DNA of 64,000 nt from Aquilonibacter sp963820185 (GTDB lineage: Bacteria > Vulcanimicrobiota > Vulcanimicrobiia > Vulcanimicrobiales > Vulcanimicrobiaceae), in NCBI GenBank assembly GCA_963820185.1, contig CAWFYV010000003.1, positions 186,001-250,000 of the forward strand, read 5' to 3'. Under the pieces are notes generated by a model. The model did no database searches. It was not told the DNA's origin and worked only from the letters and a program-made list of their open reading frames with translations. Shown piece after piece: positions 8,239-18,048 of this stretch (within the stretch, counting starts at the first letter, position 1; every line of letters starts with the position of its first letter). Position numbers and translations under genes: made by a program.

Positions 8239-9390
8239 ATGACCACCACAATCGGCCCGGCTTTGTTGGCTATCGGCGACGGAACGTCGACGATTGGCCG
8301 CATCGCCATCGAAAACGGGCGCGTCGCTGCGATTCTGCCAGCGGACGGCCTGTCGGATTACCCGCTCCCCGCGGGCAGTAGCGTCGCACCCGGACTCATC
8401 GACGTGCACACCAACGGCGCAGCTGACATGCTCTTTAATCGCGATCAGGGCAATGCCGTGCCGGTCGCGTCGTCGGAATACGCGCGAATGGGCGCGACCG
8501 GGTTCGTCGCGAGCGTCATGACGGCGCCGTTCGAATCGATGCTGCACATCGCATCCGAGATCGTCGATGCGGCCCACGACTTAGAAGAGGACGAGCCGCG
8601 CGGTGCACGCTGCTTGGGCATCCACTTCGAAGGCCCGTTCCTGAACGCAAAGTTCCGCGGCGTCCATCGCTCCGAATGGCTACTGCCGGCATCCGCTGTC
8701 CGCGCGAAAGAAATGGTCGACGCGTGCAAGGGAGCATGCCTGCTCGTGACGATGGCGCCCGAGATTACCGGCGCGGCCGATGCGATGCGCGTGTTCTTAC
8801 AACACGGCGTCGTGTGTTCGGCGGGACATACGAGCTCGCGGTACGGTGACGGGCTGCTCGCGATTGGTCTGGGGTTTCGCTCCTTGACCCACGCGTTCAA
8901 CGGCATGCCGCCGCTCATCCATCGCGACCCCTCGATTCTCGCGGCGTTCATCCAAGATCGCCGCACGATGGTGCAAGTCATCAGCGACGGCTATCACGTG
9001 GCACCCGTCATGGTCGACATTCTCTATCGTACGGTCGGCGATCGCGTCGTGCTCGCAACCGACCTGATGCCGCCGGCCGACGCAAGTTATCAGATCGTGG
9101 GCGGTGTCATGCGCGCGGCCGACGGCACTATTGCCGGCAGCGCGTTGCGCATCGATCAAGCCGTGCGCAATTACATGTCTTATGCGGACATCTCGTTCGA
9201 ACAAGCGGTCATGGCCGCAACACACGCACCCGCAAAGCTGATTGGTCTTGAAGGCGAGATGGGTAGAATCGCTCCCGGGATGCGCGCTGATCTCTCGTTC
9301 TGGGACGCGGAATACAACATCGTCGGCACGATGGTCGGCGGCACCGTGGTGCACGGGATGCGCGCGGGGAAAACGACGCTCGCGTCATGA
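8239..9390 (+). CDS. nagA: N-acetylglucosamine-6-phosphate deacetylase
   Basis: A 383-residue amidohydrolase that removes acetate from GlcNAc-6-phosphate, the first committed step in recycling amino sugars from peptidoglycan or chitin. Metal and substrate residues are in place: DVHTNG (His57/Asn59), HFEGPF (Glu131), GHTSS (His197), THAFNGM (His218) and catalytic Asp275 in ATDLMPP. The first motif is H-x-N, a mixture of the E. coli Q-x-N and Bacillus H-x-H forms, which may affect metal number. The cfa gene overlaps its stop by ATGA. A SIS-domain sugar isomerase later in the window could act in the same pathway. Confidence 0.93.
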   Translation: MTTTIGPALLAIGDGTSTIGRIAIENGRVAAILPADGLSDYPLPAGSSVAPGLIDVHTNGAADMLFNRDQGNAVPVASSEYARMGATGFVASVMTAPFESMLHIASEIVDAAHDLEEDEPRGARCLGIHFEGPFLNAKFRGVHRSEWLLPASAVRAKEMVDACKGACLLVTMAPEITGAADAMRVFLQHGVVCSAGHTSSRYGDGLLAIGLGFRSLTHAFNGMPPLIHRDPSILAAFIQDRRTMVQVISDGYHVAPVMVDILYRTVGDRVVLATDLMPPADASYQIVGGVMRAADGTIAGSALRIDQAVRNYMSYADISFEQAVMAATHAPAKLIGLEGEMGRIAPGMRADLSFWDAEYNIVGTMVGGTVVHGMRAGKTTLAS

Positions 9391-10655
9391 TCGCCCGTGT
9401 GACCGCGCTTCTCGAGGCCATCTTCGGGGACGCGTTCCGCCGCGACTTCGCCGTACGTCTGTGGGACGGCGCCACCTTGCCGAGCACGACCAATCGCACC
9501 GATTTCACGCTACTCGTCAATACGCCGGGTGCGTTGCGGAGCGCGTTTACACCGCCGCTCGAGCGCAACGCGGGCGCAACGTTCATTGCCGGCGGACTCG
9601 ACGTCGAAGGTGATTTTTCCAGGGCGATTGCGCGGCTCAATGCGGCGAATGCGTCGCGCACCGCGTTGCAGAAGGCGCGCATTGCACTGCTGCTCATGCG
9701 GCTTCCGCGCAGTTCACGGCCGGCGCCGCCCGGCGCAGCCCTGCACGGCAGGCTCCACTCGCGCGAACGCGACCGCGCGGCGATCTCGTACCACTACGAT
9801 CACCCGGTTGAATTCTACCGCACCTTTCTCGACCGCCATCTCGTCTACTCGTGCGCATACTATGACGACGGCGTAACGACGCTTGATGGCGCGCAACAGG
9901 CCAAACTTGCCCACGTGCTGGACAAACTGCGTCTCGAACCCGGTATGTCGTTTCTCGACATCGGATGCGGTTGGGGATCGCTGGTCATCGCGGCCGCCCG
10001 ACGCGGCGCAAAGGCGCTCGGCATCACGCTCAGTCGCGTACAGCACGAGGAAGCCAATCGCCGCATTGCCGCACTCGGGCTCGGCGATCGGGCACGTGTG
10101 GAATTTCGCGACTACCGCGATTTGCAGGGACTGACCTTCGATCGCATCGCCAGCATTGGGATGGTCGAGCATGTCGGGCGCAGGTTCTTGCCGGTCTACT
10201 TTGCCTCGGCCATCGCAGCCTTACGCCCAGGCGGATTGTTCCTCAATCACGGCATCGCCGAGCAAAGTCCGGGACGCAACGCGGCGCCAAATCCGTTCAT
10301 CGAACGCTACGTCTTTCCCGACGGCGATTTGGTCCCGGTTGCCGACGGCCTGGCGATCGCCGAGCGCACCGGTTTTGAGATTCGAGACGTGGAGAATCTC
10401 CGCGAGCACTACGCGCGCACGCTGCGCGCGTGGGTTACTAATCTCGAGCGCAACCGCGAAGCGGCGATTGCGCACGCCGGCGAAGCGGCCTATCGCGTGT
10501 GGCGCCTCTACATGGCGGCAAGTGCCGTGTCGTTCGACGCTGCCTGGATCGGCGTCTATCAGTCGCTGCTCGCACGCCCCGATGCCAGCGGTCGGGTGTC
10601 GATCCCGGCAACGCGACGCGATCTCTACGCAGACCAGCGTGAGGCGGTAGTGTGA
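9387..10655 (+). CDS. cfa: cyclopropane-fatty-acyl-phospholipid synthase
   Basis: A 422-residue S-adenosylmethionine-dependent enzyme that methylenates unsaturated membrane lipids. The N-terminal lipid-binding region carries RTDFTLLVNTPGALRSAF. The catalytic half begins with ISYHYDHPVEFYRTFLD and LVYSCAYY, typical of Cfa. It continues with the SAM motif FLDIGCGWGSL near residue 190 and GMVEHVGRRFLPVYF. Length and motif order match the family. It is translationally coupled to nagA by ATGA and overlaps a convergent gene at its 3' end by about 30 bases. A functional link to nagA is not obvious beyond envelope maintenance. Confidence 0.92.
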   Translation: MIARVTALLEAIFGDAFRRDFAVRLWDGATLPSTTNRTDFTLLVNTPGALRSAFTPPLERNAGATFIAGGLDVEGDFSRAIARLNAANASRTALQKARIALLLMRLPRSSRPAPPGAALHGRLHSRERDRAAISYHYDHPVEFYRTFLDRHLVYSCAYYDDGVTTLDGAQQAKLAHVLDKLRLEPGMSFLDIGCGWGSLVIAAARRGAKALGITLSRVQHEEANRRIAALGLGDRARVEFRDYRDLQGLTFDRIASIGMVEHVGRRFLPVYFASAIAALRPGGLFLNHGIAEQSPGRNAAPNPFIERYVFPDGDLVPVADGLAIAERTGFEIRDVENLREHYARTLRAWVTNLERNREAAIAHAGEAAYRVWRLYMAASAVSFDAAWIGVYQSLLARPDASGRVSIPATRRDLYADQREAVV

Positions 10656-11290
10656 ATGTGTTTCTCGTACCATTCGTAGCCGGCCGCATCGGCGAGCAGA
10701 CTATCAATCGCCTCAACGAGAAGCGACTCGCGCCATCCTCCGTTCAAGATAATGCGATCGCCGATTTCGTTCTCGAGAATAAATGCCGGTCGCACGGTCA
10801 AGCCGTGCTGCGCAAACTCCGCCGCTGACGCGTCGAGCGCATTGCAGATGGCTTGGCTCTGCGCGATCTCTTCGATCCGTGAGCGCTCCAAGCCAAACTC
10901 CGCCGCCAGCAGCGAAGCCGCCTCACCACGATCACCGAGCGGCAAGCCGCGCTCTAGAGCCGCGCACGACACGCAAGAACGCGCCCGCTCTACATCGATA
11001 CCCATGCTCGCCACCGCGACGATTGCCGCGTTCGCGTCCCACGTGCTGCGAGGCTCGTCCTGCAGCCAAGGCGTTGTGTGAACGCCGGTAATGAACTCGC
11101 TGCGTTCGTAGGCGAGTCGCTGCGCCGCTGCATCCACGTAAATCGGATCGCGTCCGCTAATTGGAACAAAATGATAGTTGACGGCCAGCCGGTTGCCGTA
11201 ACGCATGCGGACCCGCAAGATGGCGCGGTCGCTGATATAGCACCACTGCGACAACGCATCGAGATAGTAGTCGACCTTCAGCGGCAGCAT
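10625..11290 (-). CDS. DsbA-family thioredoxin-fold protein (FrnE/HCCA isomerase-like)
   Basis: A 221-residue protein of the DsbA superfamily without a signal peptide, so probably cytoplasmic. It opens with LKVDYYLDALSQWCYISDRA, where a single cysteine sits at the active-site position in place of a full CxxC. The helical insert contains a CVSC pair (VERARSCVSCAALERG). The C-terminal thioredoxin half has the cis-proline context LTVRPAFILEN and ends LLVEAIDSLL. This arrangement resembles FrnE-like and 2-hydroxychromene-2-carboxylate isomerase/kappa-GST proteins. The gene begins immediately after the stop of the aldo/keto reductase (TGA then ATG with no gap), so it is last in that operon. Confidence 0.8.
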   Translation of the reverse strand: MLPLKVDYYLDALSQWCYISDRAILRVRMRYGNRLAVNYHFVPISGRDPIYVDAAAQRLAYERSEFITGVHTTPWLQDEPRSTWDANAAIVAVASMGIDVERARSCVSCAALERGLPLGDRGEAASLLAAEFGLERSRIEEIAQSQAICNALDASAAEFAQHGLTVRPAFILENEIGDRIILNGGWRESLLVEAIDSLLADAAGYEWYEKHIHTTASRWSA

Positions 11291-12272
11291 TCAGTAGTGG
11301 CCGAGTATCCGGTGCGGACGATAGGGAGCTTCCAACCGTGCAACCTCATCGCCGGTGAGCTCTACGTCGAGCGCAGCAACGGCGTCGTCAATGTGGCACA
11401 ACTTTGTTGCGCCCAAGATCGGCGCGCTCACCGCGGGTTTGTGCAGCAGCCAAGCTAGCGCGATTGTCGCCGGACTCGCACCGCGTTCGGCCGAAATCGC
11501 CGTCACGACGTCCACGACTTCAAAATCGTCATCCACATACATGTCATCGGCAAACGGATCAGCTCCGGAACGTACGGTAGTTCGCTTCCCGCCACGCAGA
11601 CGCCCTCCGCCAAGCAGACCGCGGGCAAGGGGACTCCAGGGAATGATTCCGATTCCCTGATCGAGGCACAGCGGAATCATCTCTCGTTCCTCTTCTCGGT
11701 AGACGAGGTTATAGTGATTCTGCATCGAGACGAAGCGTGCCGTACCGGCTTGGCCTGCTGCCTGTTGCGCCTTGGCAAACTGCCAAGCAAACATGCTCGA
11801 GGCGCCGATATAGCGTGCCTTACCGCTCTTTACGACACGATCTAGTGCTTCCATCGTCTCCTCGATCGGCGAGTCGTAGTCCCACCGATGGATCTGGTAA
11901 ATATCCACGTAATCCGTGCCGAGCCGGTGCAGCGATGCATCAACTGCGGCGAGAATGTGCTTGCGCGAGAGGCCGCGGTTTGTTGGCGCGCTTCCCATCG
12001 GATAGAAGACCTTCGTCGCAAGCACGTAGTCGTCGCGCGAGCGAAACAGCTTCGTAAGCAGCCTTCCGGATATCTCCTCGGTCAATCCGTCCGAATACAT
12101 ATCGGCCGTATCAAAGAACGTAACCCCGGCTTCCACCGCGCTGCGAACGATCGGCTCGGCGTCCTCTTCGCGTCAAATGCCACGCGCGCTCGGTACGATC
12201 GCCGTAACTCATCATGCCCAGACACAACCGCGAGATCGTTAGTCCCGATGATCCCAGACGAATGTATTTCAT
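11291..12272 (-). pseudogene. aldo/keto reductase, one frameshift near the N-terminus
   Basis: An NADPH-dependent oxidoreductase of the AKR family, about 326 residues when corrected. It starts MKYIRLGSSGLTISRLCLGMMSYG at ATG 12272 and continues to AWHLT. An extra base at about 12170 then moves the frame, and EEDAEPIVRSAVEAGVTFFD with the catalytic DTADMYSDG follows. The active-site lysine (VLATKVFYP) and histidine (YQIHRWD) are present, as is the C-terminal cofactor region (SAPILGATKLCHIDDAVAAL). Family spacing fits exactly when one base is removed, so the gene is probably functional and the break an assembly indel. It overlaps the EamA stop by ATGA. Confidence 0.85.
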
Positions 12273-13092
12273 GCGCCCTCCGGACGATGGATCGCAACCC
12301 CTGCTGCAACCAGGATGATGCCGCAGGAATCCTGAAGCGAGGGAATTTGGCGGAGCACCAGCGCTCCGATAATCGTTGCGAACGCCGGCAGCAATCCGAG
12401 CATGAGCGCAAACGTTGCGCGGGGTAGTCGCGCCATCGCAAGTTGATCGGTGATATAGGGAATAACCGACGAACAGACTCCGACGGCAACGCTGGCCAAC
12501 AGCAGTGGGAGACTCGCAAAGGCCGGTAGCGCACCCCGGAGCCCAAACGGTGAGATGACGACGGCAGCAACGAGCATCGCGGCGCCAAGTTGATCGAGTG
12601 CAGCGTTGCGATTGGCGATGCGATGGCCGAGCGCGACGTACAGCGCGAAGAGCAGACAGTTCGCGAAGGCAAAGGCAAACCCGGCCGGCTCGCCCGCGAT
12701 GCGAATCTGCGTTACAACCGCTACACCAAGCGCGGTAAGCACTAACGCTGCGACGTTTCGCAGCGTGCGCAAGCCGATCGCGGCCAAGGTGATCACGCCA
12801 AGGAATTCGATCGACGCCAACGGTGGAAAGCGGCAGGCGAGCCACCGCAAAATAAAAGCAAAGATTCATCACCGCAAGGACGGCGCCCAGCGCAATGATG
12901 CTCCCACGACGTCGTGGATCGAGCAGCAGCCGCCACGGGCGGCGCCAAACTCCAAAAACGGCGGCGGCGGTCGCGATGCGCAGCCAGGCGACGCCGCTGA
13001 ACGTCGAGCCGCGAAAACAGTAGCACCGCGAACGATGGACCGAGGTAGTGAAAGATCGCGCTGATCAGAAAGTACCCCGTGGCGCGATTCAT
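12269..13092 (-). pseudogene. EamA/RhtA-like DMT transporter, two frameshifts
   Basis: An inner-membrane exporter of the drug/metabolite family, about 273 residues once two single-base insertions are removed. It begins MNRATGYFLISAIFHYLGPS at ATG 13092. The frame moves at about 12996 (FSRLDVQ, then GVAWLRIATAAAVFGV) and again at about 12818 (ARLPLSTV, then ASIEFLGVITLAAIG). The C-terminal half runs uninterrupted to VAAGVAIHRPEGA. The corrected protein has about ten hydrophobic segments and resembles threonine/homoserine exporter RhtA. It is divergent from an Lrp/AsnC regulator, a pairing often used to control amino-acid export. Two breaks in one gene could mean true decay, but the clean family match favours sequence error. 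Confidence 0.82.
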
Positions 13093-13101
13093 AGTGCTAT
13101 G
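13090..13101. promoter_or_regulatory. palindrome between eamA-like and lrp-like genes, candidate operator
   Basis: CATAG-TG-CTATG is an inverted repeat with five-base arms that covers the start codon of the transporter gene and lies about 50 bases before the regulator start. Lrp/AsnC proteins bind short AT-containing palindromes in such divergent regions. The assignment rests on position and symmetry only. Confidence 0.35.
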
Positions 13102-13149
13102 ATACGAAGGCAGAGAACGGTCGAGAATCACGAAATGATGGGAGACGAG

Positions 13150-13629
13150 ATGAGAATGCCTTTGGAACGTAGGAATGGAGTAGTGCAAACCTTCGAACCG
13201 CTCGATGCAGCGGATCGGCGCATCGTCGAGACCCTGCAGCGCGACGCCCGGATGCGCCCCACCGAGATCGGGCGACTCGTCGGGCTCTCGACACCGGCCG
13301 TGAGCGATCGCATGCACCGTCTCGAGGAGACCGGCGTGCTTTCATATCGCGCCGAGATCAATCCGCGGGCGCTCGGATACACGATCAGCACGATTATCCG
13401 CGTGAGCCCGCAAAGCCGCAAGCTCCAACTCATTCCACAGATCGCACGCGACGTGCCGGAGATCACCGAATGCTACCGCATCACGGGCGAAGATTGCTAT
13501 TTCATGCGCGTCTACCTACGGTCGATGGACGATCTCGAAGCAATACTCGACCGCTTCACGCCGCATGGACGCACGACGACCTCCATCGTCCACTCGGCAC
13601 CTGTGCCGCCGCGGTCTTTGCCGCTTTAG
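13150..13629 (+). CDS. Lrp/AsnC-family transcriptional regulator
   Basis: A regulator of about 159 residues. The N-terminal helix-turn-helix reads DAADRRIVETLQRDARMRPTEIGRLVGLSTPAVSDRMHRLEETGVL, followed by the AsnC beta-sheet and the C-terminal ligand-binding (RAM) domain ending in YFMRVYLRSMDDLEAILDRF. I chose ATG 13150 because GGGAG (13140-13144) sits five bases upstream; ATG 13135 is an in-frame alternative. It is divergent from the EamA-type exporter, so local control of amino-acid efflux is the likely role. The stop overlaps the 3' end of the convergent TauE-like gene by four bases. Confidence 0.88.
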   Translation: MRMPLERRNGVVQTFEPLDAADRRIVETLQRDARMRPTEIGRLVGLSTPAVSDRMHRLEETGVLSYRAEINPRALGYTISTIIRVSPQSRKLQLIPQIARDVPEITECYRITGEDCYFMRVYLRSMDDLEAILDRFTPHGRTTTSIVHSAPVPPRSLPL

Positions 13630-14511
13630 GCGCTGGCCGCTGCAGCCTTTTTTGCGCGTTCCAAATAGGCCGAGCGCAGCATCGTAAACGCCGCGTAGGC
13701 CACAATCGCGATCACGAGCCACTTCACCGCCTCGAGCGGCATCGACTTGACGATGTACGCAGCGATCAGGACGCCCGGAATGCCGCCGATCGTCAGGCCA
13801 ATTGCCGCCTTGAACGCGTAGGCGTCGAAGCTTCACGAAGCGCACGCTCGAGATCGGCATGAGGAACGCGCACGAGCCCATCATGATCGGAAATGCGGCA
13901 CGCGGGTTCATGCCGAGCAAGCTGATCATGATGATCGCCGGCGCGTAGAGGCCGATACCGATCGTCATGAGCGCGCCCAAACAAAAGTTGATGACGACGC
14001 CGGTGACCAATAAGCCCCCAGTAAGGCCGAGCGCGTTGCCGCCCGCCGGAAGTACTTTGAGGTTCTGCATCAGAAAAATGATCGCGGCGACGGTAAGCGC
14101 GCCGCCCATGCCGATCTGCACGTAGCGTCGCGGCCAGCGCGCGACCATGCCGGCGCCGAGCCACGCGCCCAGCACCGACGCTACGATCAACAGCGCGAGC
14201 GTGACCGGATCGACGCCGATCACCGTGATGTAGATCAGCGCCTCAACGATCGTCGGCAAGGCATGCCCGACGTTGAGCGTGCCGGGAATCTTCTCATCCG
14301 GCGCCATGCGGAAAAACTTGAAGAGCGACGTCGTCGGCGCGAACGAGCCGATACCGAGCGTATCGAAGAAGTTCGTAAGGAAGCCGACCACGGCGCCGAG
14401 GAACGTCGGCCAGGTGAACTCGCGCCGCTGCCATACCTCGTAGCCCCAGAAAATCGCAAAACCGATGCCGATGATCCACAGCAGGACGAGAAGAATGGCG
14501 ATAATGCTCAT
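13626..14511 (-). pseudogene. TauE/SafE-family permease, one frameshift near the C-terminus
   Basis: An inner-membrane transporter of the sulfite/sulfonate-exporter family, about 294 residues when corrected. The N-terminal half has the motif LTNFFDTLGIGSFAPTTSLFK, and repeated glycine-rich helices follow (GVVINFCLGALMTIGIGLYAP). At about 13827 one extra base breaks the frame after SSVRFVKL. The continuation DAYAFKAAIGLTIGGIPGVL and the final helix (WLVIAIVAYAAFTMLRSAYL) are fully open in the shifted frame and stop at TAA 13626. It lies 27 bases downstream of metH on the same strand and probably belongs to the cysK-metH operon, which fits transport of sulfur compounds. Confidence 0.84.
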
Positions 14512-14538
14512 GAGGGCGAGGGCTTCGCCCTGCGCCCG

Positions 14539-17500
14539 CTAGCGTACTGCGGCGGCGTTGAAATAGCTTGCGCGCGGGTGGTGGATCACGATCGCGGCGG
14601 TCGATTGTTCGGGCACGATTTGGAATCCCTCGGTCAACTCCACGCCGATGCGCTCCTGCGCGCCGAGGACCGCAAACGCGATCGCATGCTGCGAGACGTC
14701 GGGACACGCGCCGTATCCCCATGAATAGCGTTTGCCCCGTCCCTGTTCGAGACGAAGCTCCGTACGGATGCGGCGATGCGTCCATTCTGCCAGCGCCTCA
14801 GCCGATTGCACGGTGAAACCGTGCAAGAAATACGACGCGCTGTAGTCGCCGCGCGCTTGCAACGCGTCGGTGCGTTCCGTCGCGGCCCGGCCGACGGTAA
14901 CGACCTGGAGCGCGACGACGTCGATGCCGCGTCCCTCATGCGGCTCACGAACGTAGTCGGCAAGACAGAGATGCTCGCCGCCGATTTGACGCGCAAACGG
15001 AAAGCGCGCGATCTCGCGCGACGCGTCGACGGGATCGTAGAGAATCACATCGTTCCCAACGCCTGCAGCCGGATAGTAGCCGTAGGCGACCTTCGGAGAG
15101 AGCAAACCACCCTGCTCCGCTTCGTGCTGGAACGCCCGCAAGCGCGGATCGAATTCGTCGCGTATCAGCGCATCAAAGGCCTCACCCTTGGTATTGCTCG
15201 CGCCCCACGAGAGTCGATACAGACTCTTGAGATCAAAGCACGGCCACAGCTCGCGCACATCGACGTCTTCGATGGTCGTCGCGCCCAAGAACGGCGGAAG
15301 CGGAATATCGACGTGCTCGCTCTTGACGGCGGAGGTGGTCGCAGCCGGAGCATGCGAGGTCGCGCTGTCTCGGCTGCGATCGCGCTGCGCGAAGGCTTCG
15401 GTGCGCATCCGCTCGACGAACGCCTCGCGCGCAGCGTCGCCGGTGGTGAGCCGATCCATGATCTCGAGCCCTTCGAACGCGTCCTTCGCGTAGAAGAGTC
15501 CGGGCGTGAAGAACCGCTCACCTTCATCGAGCAACGAGATGCGCCGTCCGAAGTCGCGGTTGATCGCGGCGCCGCCTACGATCACCGGAAAATGCAGGCC
15601 GCGCGTATCTTGCTCTTGCACGCAGATCGGCATCTGCTTGCTGGTTGAAACCAGCAGCGCCGAAAGTCCGATCGCGTCCGCCTTGACTTCGACGGCCTTC
15701 TCGAGAATGGTATTCATCGGCACTTGTTTGCCGAGGTCATAGACGGTGTAGCCGTTATTCGTCAGGATCGTGTTGACCAGATTCTTTCCGATGTCATGTA
15801 CGTCGCCGAAGACGGTCGCGAGCACGACGGTACCTTTGGTCGAGCCCTCCTTCTTCTCGAGGAATTGCTCGAGATGGGCCACCGCCTTTTTCATCACCTC
15901 GGCCGACTGCAAAACGAACGGCAGAATCAATTCGCCCGAGCCGAATTTATCGCCGACCTCCTTCATCGCCGGCAAGAGGATCTCGTTGAGCACCGCGACG
16001 GGATCGCGCTCTTCGAGCGCGCGATCGATCTTCGCTTCGATGCCGTCCTTGCGGCGGCGCAGAATCGCGTTGTGAATCTGTTGCGCGATCGGGAGATCTT
16101 CGTCCGCGTTTGCGTCGGTCTCGCCCTTCGACGAGCTCAGCGTGGCCGACTCGAAGTGCTCGATGAAGCGCGCCAGCGCATCGGGCCGCCGGTTGAACAC
16201 CAGGTCGTCGCACATCGCGCGCACGTCCGGTTCGATCTCGGCGTAGGGTGAAATCTCTTTGGCGTGGACCAAGGCCGCATCGAGCCCGGCTTCGACGCAG
16301 TGATGCAAGAAGACGGAGTTGAGCGCGGCGCGCGCCGCCGGTTTGAGGCCGAACGAGACATTCGAGACGCCAAGTGAGGTCAGGACGCCCGGCAACTCAC
16401 GCTTGATCAGACGAATGCCCTCGATCGTTTCGATCGCCGAGGTCGAAAACTCGGGATCGCCGGTCGCCAGCGTGAACGTAAGATCGTCGAAGATCAGCGC
16501 TCCGGGTGGCAAGCCGTATTCGTCGACGACGATACCGTAGATGCGCTGCGCGACTTCAAGTTTGCGCTGCGCGGTCTTGGCCATGCCGATCTCGTCGATC
16601 GTCAGCGCCACGACCGCCGCGCCGTGTTCTTTGGCCAGCGGCAACACCACGTCCATCTTCGCGCGGCCCGCTTCGAGATGCACGGAATTCAAGATCGCGC
16701 GGCCCGGATAGTTCTCGAGTGCTACCTGCATCACGCGCGGTTCGGTCGAGTCGATCATCACGGGAGCCTCGACCGACTGCGCGAGGCGGCGCACGAGTTC
16801 GCGCATCTGCACGTCTTCGTCGGTCCGCTCGGTTAGCGCGCAGCACACGTCGAGCACGTGCGCACCGCCCTCGACTTGCTCGCGCGCGACGAGCATGATC
16901 TCGTCGTAGTTGTCCTCGAGCAGCAAGCGCTTGATCTTGCGCGAACCTTGGCTGTTGATACGTTCGCCGACGAGCAACGGACGTGGCTCTTGCTCTAACA
17001 CCGTTGCAGTCATTGCGGAGGCGACTTGCTGCGGGGCGGGCTCGCTGCGCTCACTTTTTATGTTTACGTTCGCTGCGCGAGCCCGTGCCCGCGCAGTCGT
17101 CTCCGCATCGAGCGAATCGCGCAATGCGGTGATGTGCTCGGGCGTCGATCCGCAACAGCCGCCGACGATGTTGACGCCAAATTCGCGTACAAAATCTGCC
17201 AGCTCTTTGGCCAACTCCGCCGGTGTTTCGGGGTAGATGGTTTCGCCTTTTGGCCCCATTAATGGCAGGCCCGCATTGGGAATCACACTGACAAAGCAGC
17301 GTGAGTTCTCGGCGAGATAGCGCACGCTGTCGCGCATTTGCGCAGGGCCCGTCGAGCAGTTCAGGCCAATCACGTCGATCGGGAGCGCATCGAGCGTTGC
17401 GGTGACCGCGCGAATGTCGGTGCCGAGGAGCATGCGGCCTTCGGTGATCAACGTCGGTTGCGCCTGAATCGGCACACGGCGCAGCCCGCGATCGAACTCG

Positions 17501-18042
17501 CGGACGATGCCCGCAATTGCGGCTTTGAGTTCGAGTAAGTCTTGCATCGTCTCGAGCAAGAGCACGTCGACGCCGCCTTCGACCAGCGCGCGCGCCTGTT
17601 CGCCATAGATGTCGGCGAGTTGTTCAAAGGTGATCTTCGAGAGCGACGGATCCGACGACGAGATCAACATGCCGGTCGGGCCCATCGCGCCGGCGACGAA
17701 GCGCGGGCGATCGGGCGTTGCAATCGCATCGCAGGCTTCGCGTGCAAGGTGTGCGGCCGTGCGATTGATCTCGAGCGTCTTATCGGCCAGTCCGTACTCG
17801 TCGAGTTTGAGCCGCGAGCCCATGAACGAGTCGGTCTCGACCACATCCGCTCCGGCCGCGAGATATGCGGTGTGGATGTCGCGGATCACGTCGGGGCGTG
17901 AGAGGACCAGCGCTTCGTTGCAACCCACGTAACGCTCGCCGCCAAAATCGGCGGCGGACAGTTCGAGCGCCATGAGCTGTGTGCCCATGGCGCCGTCGTA
18001 AATCAAAACCCGCTCTTGCAGCAGGCGTAAATAGTCACGCAA
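14539..18042 (-). CDS. metH: cobalamin-dependent methionine synthase
   Basis: A full-length 1167-residue MetH that transfers methyl from methyltetrahydrofolate to homocysteine through cobalamin. All four modules are present in order. The homocysteine domain has zinc ligands Cys229 (GLNCST) and Cys296/Cys297 (GGCCGS). The pterin domain starts at GERINSQGSRKIKRLL near 357. The B12 domain carries DVHDIG, with His749 as lower axial ligand. The C-terminal AdoMet reactivation domain contains RGDYSASYFLHGF and KRYSWGYGACPD. It requires B12, matching the uptake genes at the left edge. It is third in a run after cysK and an asparaginase (6-base gap) and is followed by a TauE-like permease. Confidence 0.97.
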   Translation of the reverse strand: MRDYLRLLQERVLIYDGAMGTQLMALELSAADFGGERYVGCNEALVLSRPDVIRDIHTAYLAAGADVVETDSFMGSRLKLDEYGLADKTLEINRTAAHLAREACDAIATPDRPRFVAGAMGPTGMLISSSDPSLSKITFEQLADIYGEQARALVEGGVDVLLLETMQDLLELKAAIAGIVREFDRGLRRVPIQAQPTLITEGRMLLGTDIRAVTATLDALPIDVIGLNCSTGPAQMRDSVRYLAENSRCFVSVIPNAGLPLMGPKGETIYPETPAELAKELADFVREFGVNIVGGCCGSTPEHITALRDSLDAETTARARARAANVNIKSERSEPAPQQVASAMTATVLEQEPRPLLVGERINSQGSRKIKRLLLEDNYDEIMLVAREQVEGGAHVLDVCCALTERTDEDVQMRELVRRLAQSVEAPVMIDSTEPRVMQVALENYPGRAILNSVHLEAGRAKMDVVLPLAKEHGAAVVALTIDEIGMAKTAQRKLEVAQRIYGIVVDEYGLPPGALIFDDLTFTLATGDPEFSTSAIETIEGIRLIKRELPGVLTSLGVSNVSFGLKPAARAALNSVFLHHCVEAGLDAALVHAKEISPYAEIEPDVRAMCDDLVFNRRPDALARFIEHFESATLSSSKGETDANADEDLPIAQQIHNAILRRRKDGIEAKIDRALEERDPVAVLNEILLPAMKEVGDKFGSGELILPFVLQSAEVMKKAVAHLEQFLEKKEGSTKGTVVLATVFGDVHDIGKNLVNTILTNNGYTVYDLGKQVPMNTILEKAVEVKADAIGLSALLVSTSKQMPICVQEQDTRGLHFPVIVGGAAINRDFGRRISLLDEGERFFTPGLFYAKDAFEGLEIMDRLTTGDAAREAFVERMRTEAFAQRDRSRDSATSHAPAATTSAVKSEHVDIPLPPFLGATTIEDVDVRELWPCFDLKSLYRLSWGASNTKGEAFDALIRDEFDPRLRAFQHEAEQGGLLSPKVAYGYYPAAGVGNDVILYDPVDASREIARFPFARQIGGEHLCLADYVREPHEGRGIDVVALQVVTVGRAATERTDALQARGDYSASYFLHGFTVQSAEALAEWTHRRIRTELRLEQGRGKRYSWGYGACPDVSQHAIAFAVLGAQERIGVELTEGFQIVPEQSTAAIVIHHPRASYFNAAAVR

Positions 18043-18048
18043 TTCGGT

